DNA of 8,315 nt from Malikia sp041190985 (GTDB lineage Bacteria; Pseudomonadota; Gammaproteobacteria; Burkholderiales; Burkholderiaceae_C). Where the stretch lies: NCBI GenBank assembly GCA_041190985.1, contig JBEEPT010000003.1, positions 1-8,315 of the forward strand, read 5' to 3'. Position numbers and translations under genes: made by a program. The notes beneath the pieces are model-generated. The model did not search any database. It was given only the letters and a program-made list of their open reading frames with translations, and was not told the DNA's origin. How positions within the stretch are numbered: the stretch's first letter is position 1; each line of letters starts with the position of its first letter. This document shows, piece after piece, positions 7,346 through 8,315 of this stretch.

Positions 7346-7984
7346 ATGATTCGACCTATGCCGCTCGCCCCCGCCACGCTCCAGGCCGTCCAGCAGGCCG
7401 GCCAGACCCTCCACGCCGCCCGCCAGGCGGTGCAGGCCGAGATCCAGCGCCACACCGAGCGCCTGGTCGCCACCATGGCCAGCCAGCCCTTCGGTGCCGA
7501 GGCCGACCGCTCGTACGCGCAACTGCGCCAGGTCGCCCGGCTCGGGCACGAGCTGCAGTCGCTCGAGGAACAGCTGGCCGCGCTCTACCAGTCGGCCGCG
7601 CAGATGCCGGCGGAGGAGATCGCGTTCGTCGAGGCCCTGCCCGACCAGGGCGGCAACGGCCGCCCTGCGCCGCCCGCCGACGTGGTCGACGCGCAGGAGC
7701 TTGAGCCCCGGCGCGCGCGCCGCCAGGCCCGTGCCACCGCACCGAAGCAGGCACCGGCCAAACCCGCGCGCCGCGACGTCCCCGCGGGCCTGGCCTGCAA
7801 CGACCTCAAGGTGCTCGACTTCCTCAAGACCGTGCTCGACCGCCGGCGCTGGACCAGCCTGCCCCAGTCCGAGATCGCCCGCCAGGCCGCCATCCCGCCG
7901 GGATCCGTCGGCGCGACCCTGCGCCGGCTGATCGCCAGTGGCGCGCTGCGGCGCGGCGAGCCCGGCCAGTACCGACTCGGCTGA
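7346..7984 (+). CDS. Predicted winged-helix DNA-binding protein with helical N-terminal domain
   Basis: This 212-residue protein has no named family that I can assign. Residues 8-98 are strongly helical and Gln/Ala/Leu/Glu-rich, with a coiled-coil look around 10-40 and 55-90, which suggests oligomerisation. Residues 99-147 form a low-complexity linker rich in Ala, Pro and Arg (PRRARRQARA at 121-130) that could touch DNA non-specifically. Residues 152-212 resemble a winged helix: one helix at DLKVLDFLKTVL, then LPQSEIARQAAIPPGSVGATLRRLIASGAL as helix-turn-recognition helix, and GEPGQYRLG as the wing. The first in-frame start after the stop at 7337-7339 is the ATG at 7346; an ATG at 7358 is an alternative, and neither has a clear ribosome binding site. 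It is transcribed divergently from the efflux block, an arrangement common for local regulators, and precedes a ClC gene by 56 nt. A nucleoid-associated role is another possibility. Confidence 0.75.
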   Translation: MIRPMPLAPATLQAVQQAGQTLHAARQAVQAEIQRHTERLVATMASQPFGAEADRSYAQLRQVARLGHELQSLEEQLAALYQSAAQMPAEEIAFVEALPDQGGNGRPAPPADVVDAQELEPRRARRQARATAPKQAPAKPARRDVPAGLACNDLKVLDFLKTVLDRRRWTSLPQSEIARQAAIPPGSVGATLRRLIASGALRRGEPGQYRLG

Positions 7985-7993
7985 CGCCGGTCC

Positions 7994-8022
7994 CGGCCCA
8001 CCGCCGGCCACGGCGCGGGCCG
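7994..8022 (+). terminator. GC-rich hairpin between the winged-helix gene and the ClC gene
   Basis: CGGCCC (7994-7999) pairs with GGGCCG (8017-8022), and inside it CGCCG (8002-8006) pairs with CGGCG (8011-8015) around a GCCA loop. The result is an 11-bp stem with a small internal loop. It begins 9 nt after the stop codon of the winged-helix gene. There is no T-run after it, so it is not a classical intrinsic terminator. It could pause or partly terminate transcription, or shape the leader of the next gene. Confidence 0.35.
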
Positions 8023-8040
8023 ATAAGATCGGGGCAGCCG

Positions 8041-8315
8041 ATGAAACCCGCCAGCCTGCCCCTTCCACTGCCCCTGCTCGCCGCCCTCGCCAAGTGGCTG
8101 CCCTTGTCCTGCGCGGTCGCGCTGCTGGCCGGCTCGGCCTCGGCGCTGTTCCTGTTCGCGCTCGACTGGGCCAGCGCCACCCGCGCAACTCACCCCTGGC
8201 TGCTCTGGGGCCTGCCGCTGGCCGGCTTCGCCGTCGGCTGGATCTACCTCAAGCTGGGCCAGCAGGTGGAGGCCGGCAACAACCTGCTGATCGACGAGAT
8301 CCACGACCCCAGGCA
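8041..8315 (+). CDS. ClC-family chloride channel/transporter (N-terminal part, cut by the window end)
   Basis: The ATG at 8041 opens a frame that stays open to the end of the window (91 complete codons). Residues 13-40 are hydrophobic, the first membrane helix, and 53-72 form a second. Then comes VEAGNNLLIDEIHDPR (76-91), a segment I recognise as typical of bacterial ClC proteins annotated as voltage-gated chloride channels, just before their first conserved pore region. Members move chloride across the inner membrane either passively or in exchange for protons; which type this is depends on downstream residues (the gating and proton glutamates and the GSGIP motif) that lie outside the window. 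A GGGG-containing stretch at about 8031-8034 is a modest ribosome binding site. The gene follows the winged-helix gene by 56 nt on the same strand, with a hairpin in between, so co-transcription is possible but uncertain. ClC membership is fairly sure; completeness cannot be judged. Confidence 0.82.
   Translation, partial: MKPASLPLPLPLLAALAKWLPLSCAVALLAGSASALFLFALDWASATRATHPWLLWGLPLAGFAVGWIYLKLGQQVEAGNNLLIDEIHDPR

Noticed and set aside
7246..7704. 152-codon + strand frame starting with ATGAAAGCACTG
   Set aside because: It begins plausibly in the divergent region but soon becomes Pro/Arg/Gly-rich and runs in another frame through the winged-helix gene.
7286..8304. Long minus-strand frames opposite the winged-helix and ClC genes
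   Set aside because: They are antisense shadows with no domain, signal peptide or ribosome binding site, opposite two supported genes.

Overview
The window is GC-rich (roughly 70% by eye), with dense coding, 4-nt start/stop overlaps and GTG starts. A 188-residue dCTP deaminase of the proteobacterial short type is present. Together these suggest a betaproteobacterium, probably Burkholderiales; this is an inference from style and protein resemblance, not from a search.

Layout. (1) 92-361 (+) encodes a small two-helix membrane protein that converges on dcd. (2) 431-997 (-) is dcd, dCTP deaminase, a core pyrimidine-nucleotide gene. (3) 1067-7230 (-) is a tightly packed block of six genes, read right to left: an exported uncharacterised protein (6322-7230), a ThpR-type 2'-5' RNA ligase / RNA cyclic phosphodiesterase (5770-6297), a NodT-family outer-membrane factor lipoprotein (4307-5773), a MacA-like periplasmic adaptor (3010-4299), a MacB-type ABC ATPase (2279-3013) and a MacB/FtsX-type permease (1067-2278). 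Spacings are 24 nt, a 4-nt overlap, 7 nt, a 4-nt overlap and 0 nt, so a single transcript with translational coupling is likely. (4) 7231-7345 is a divergent intergenic region of lower GC with a 14-bp imperfect direct repeat, one copy near each gene start. (5) 7346-7984 (+) encodes a protein with a helical N-terminal half, a basic Ala/Pro linker and a C-terminal winged helix. (6) 8041 to the window end (+) is the first 91 codons of a ClC-type chloride channel/transporter.

How the genes fit together. The four transport genes form a self-contained tripartite pump. The ATPase and permease would drive a MacB-type mechanotransmission cycle in the inner membrane, the adaptor would span the periplasm, and the dedicated lipoprotein channel would open the outer membrane. 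E. coli MacAB differs in having ATPase and permease fused in one chain and in borrowing TolC. The substrate cannot be read from the sequence. The two upstream genes, a cytoplasmic RNA-end enzyme and an exported protein of unknown function, are unexpected partners. The divergent winged-helix protein is a candidate regulator, but nothing in the sequence proves it. I see no mobile element, CRISPR array, tRNA or rRNA. The window is mostly ordinary chromosome; its unexplained parts are the exported protein, the thpR/efflux coupling and the divergent control region.
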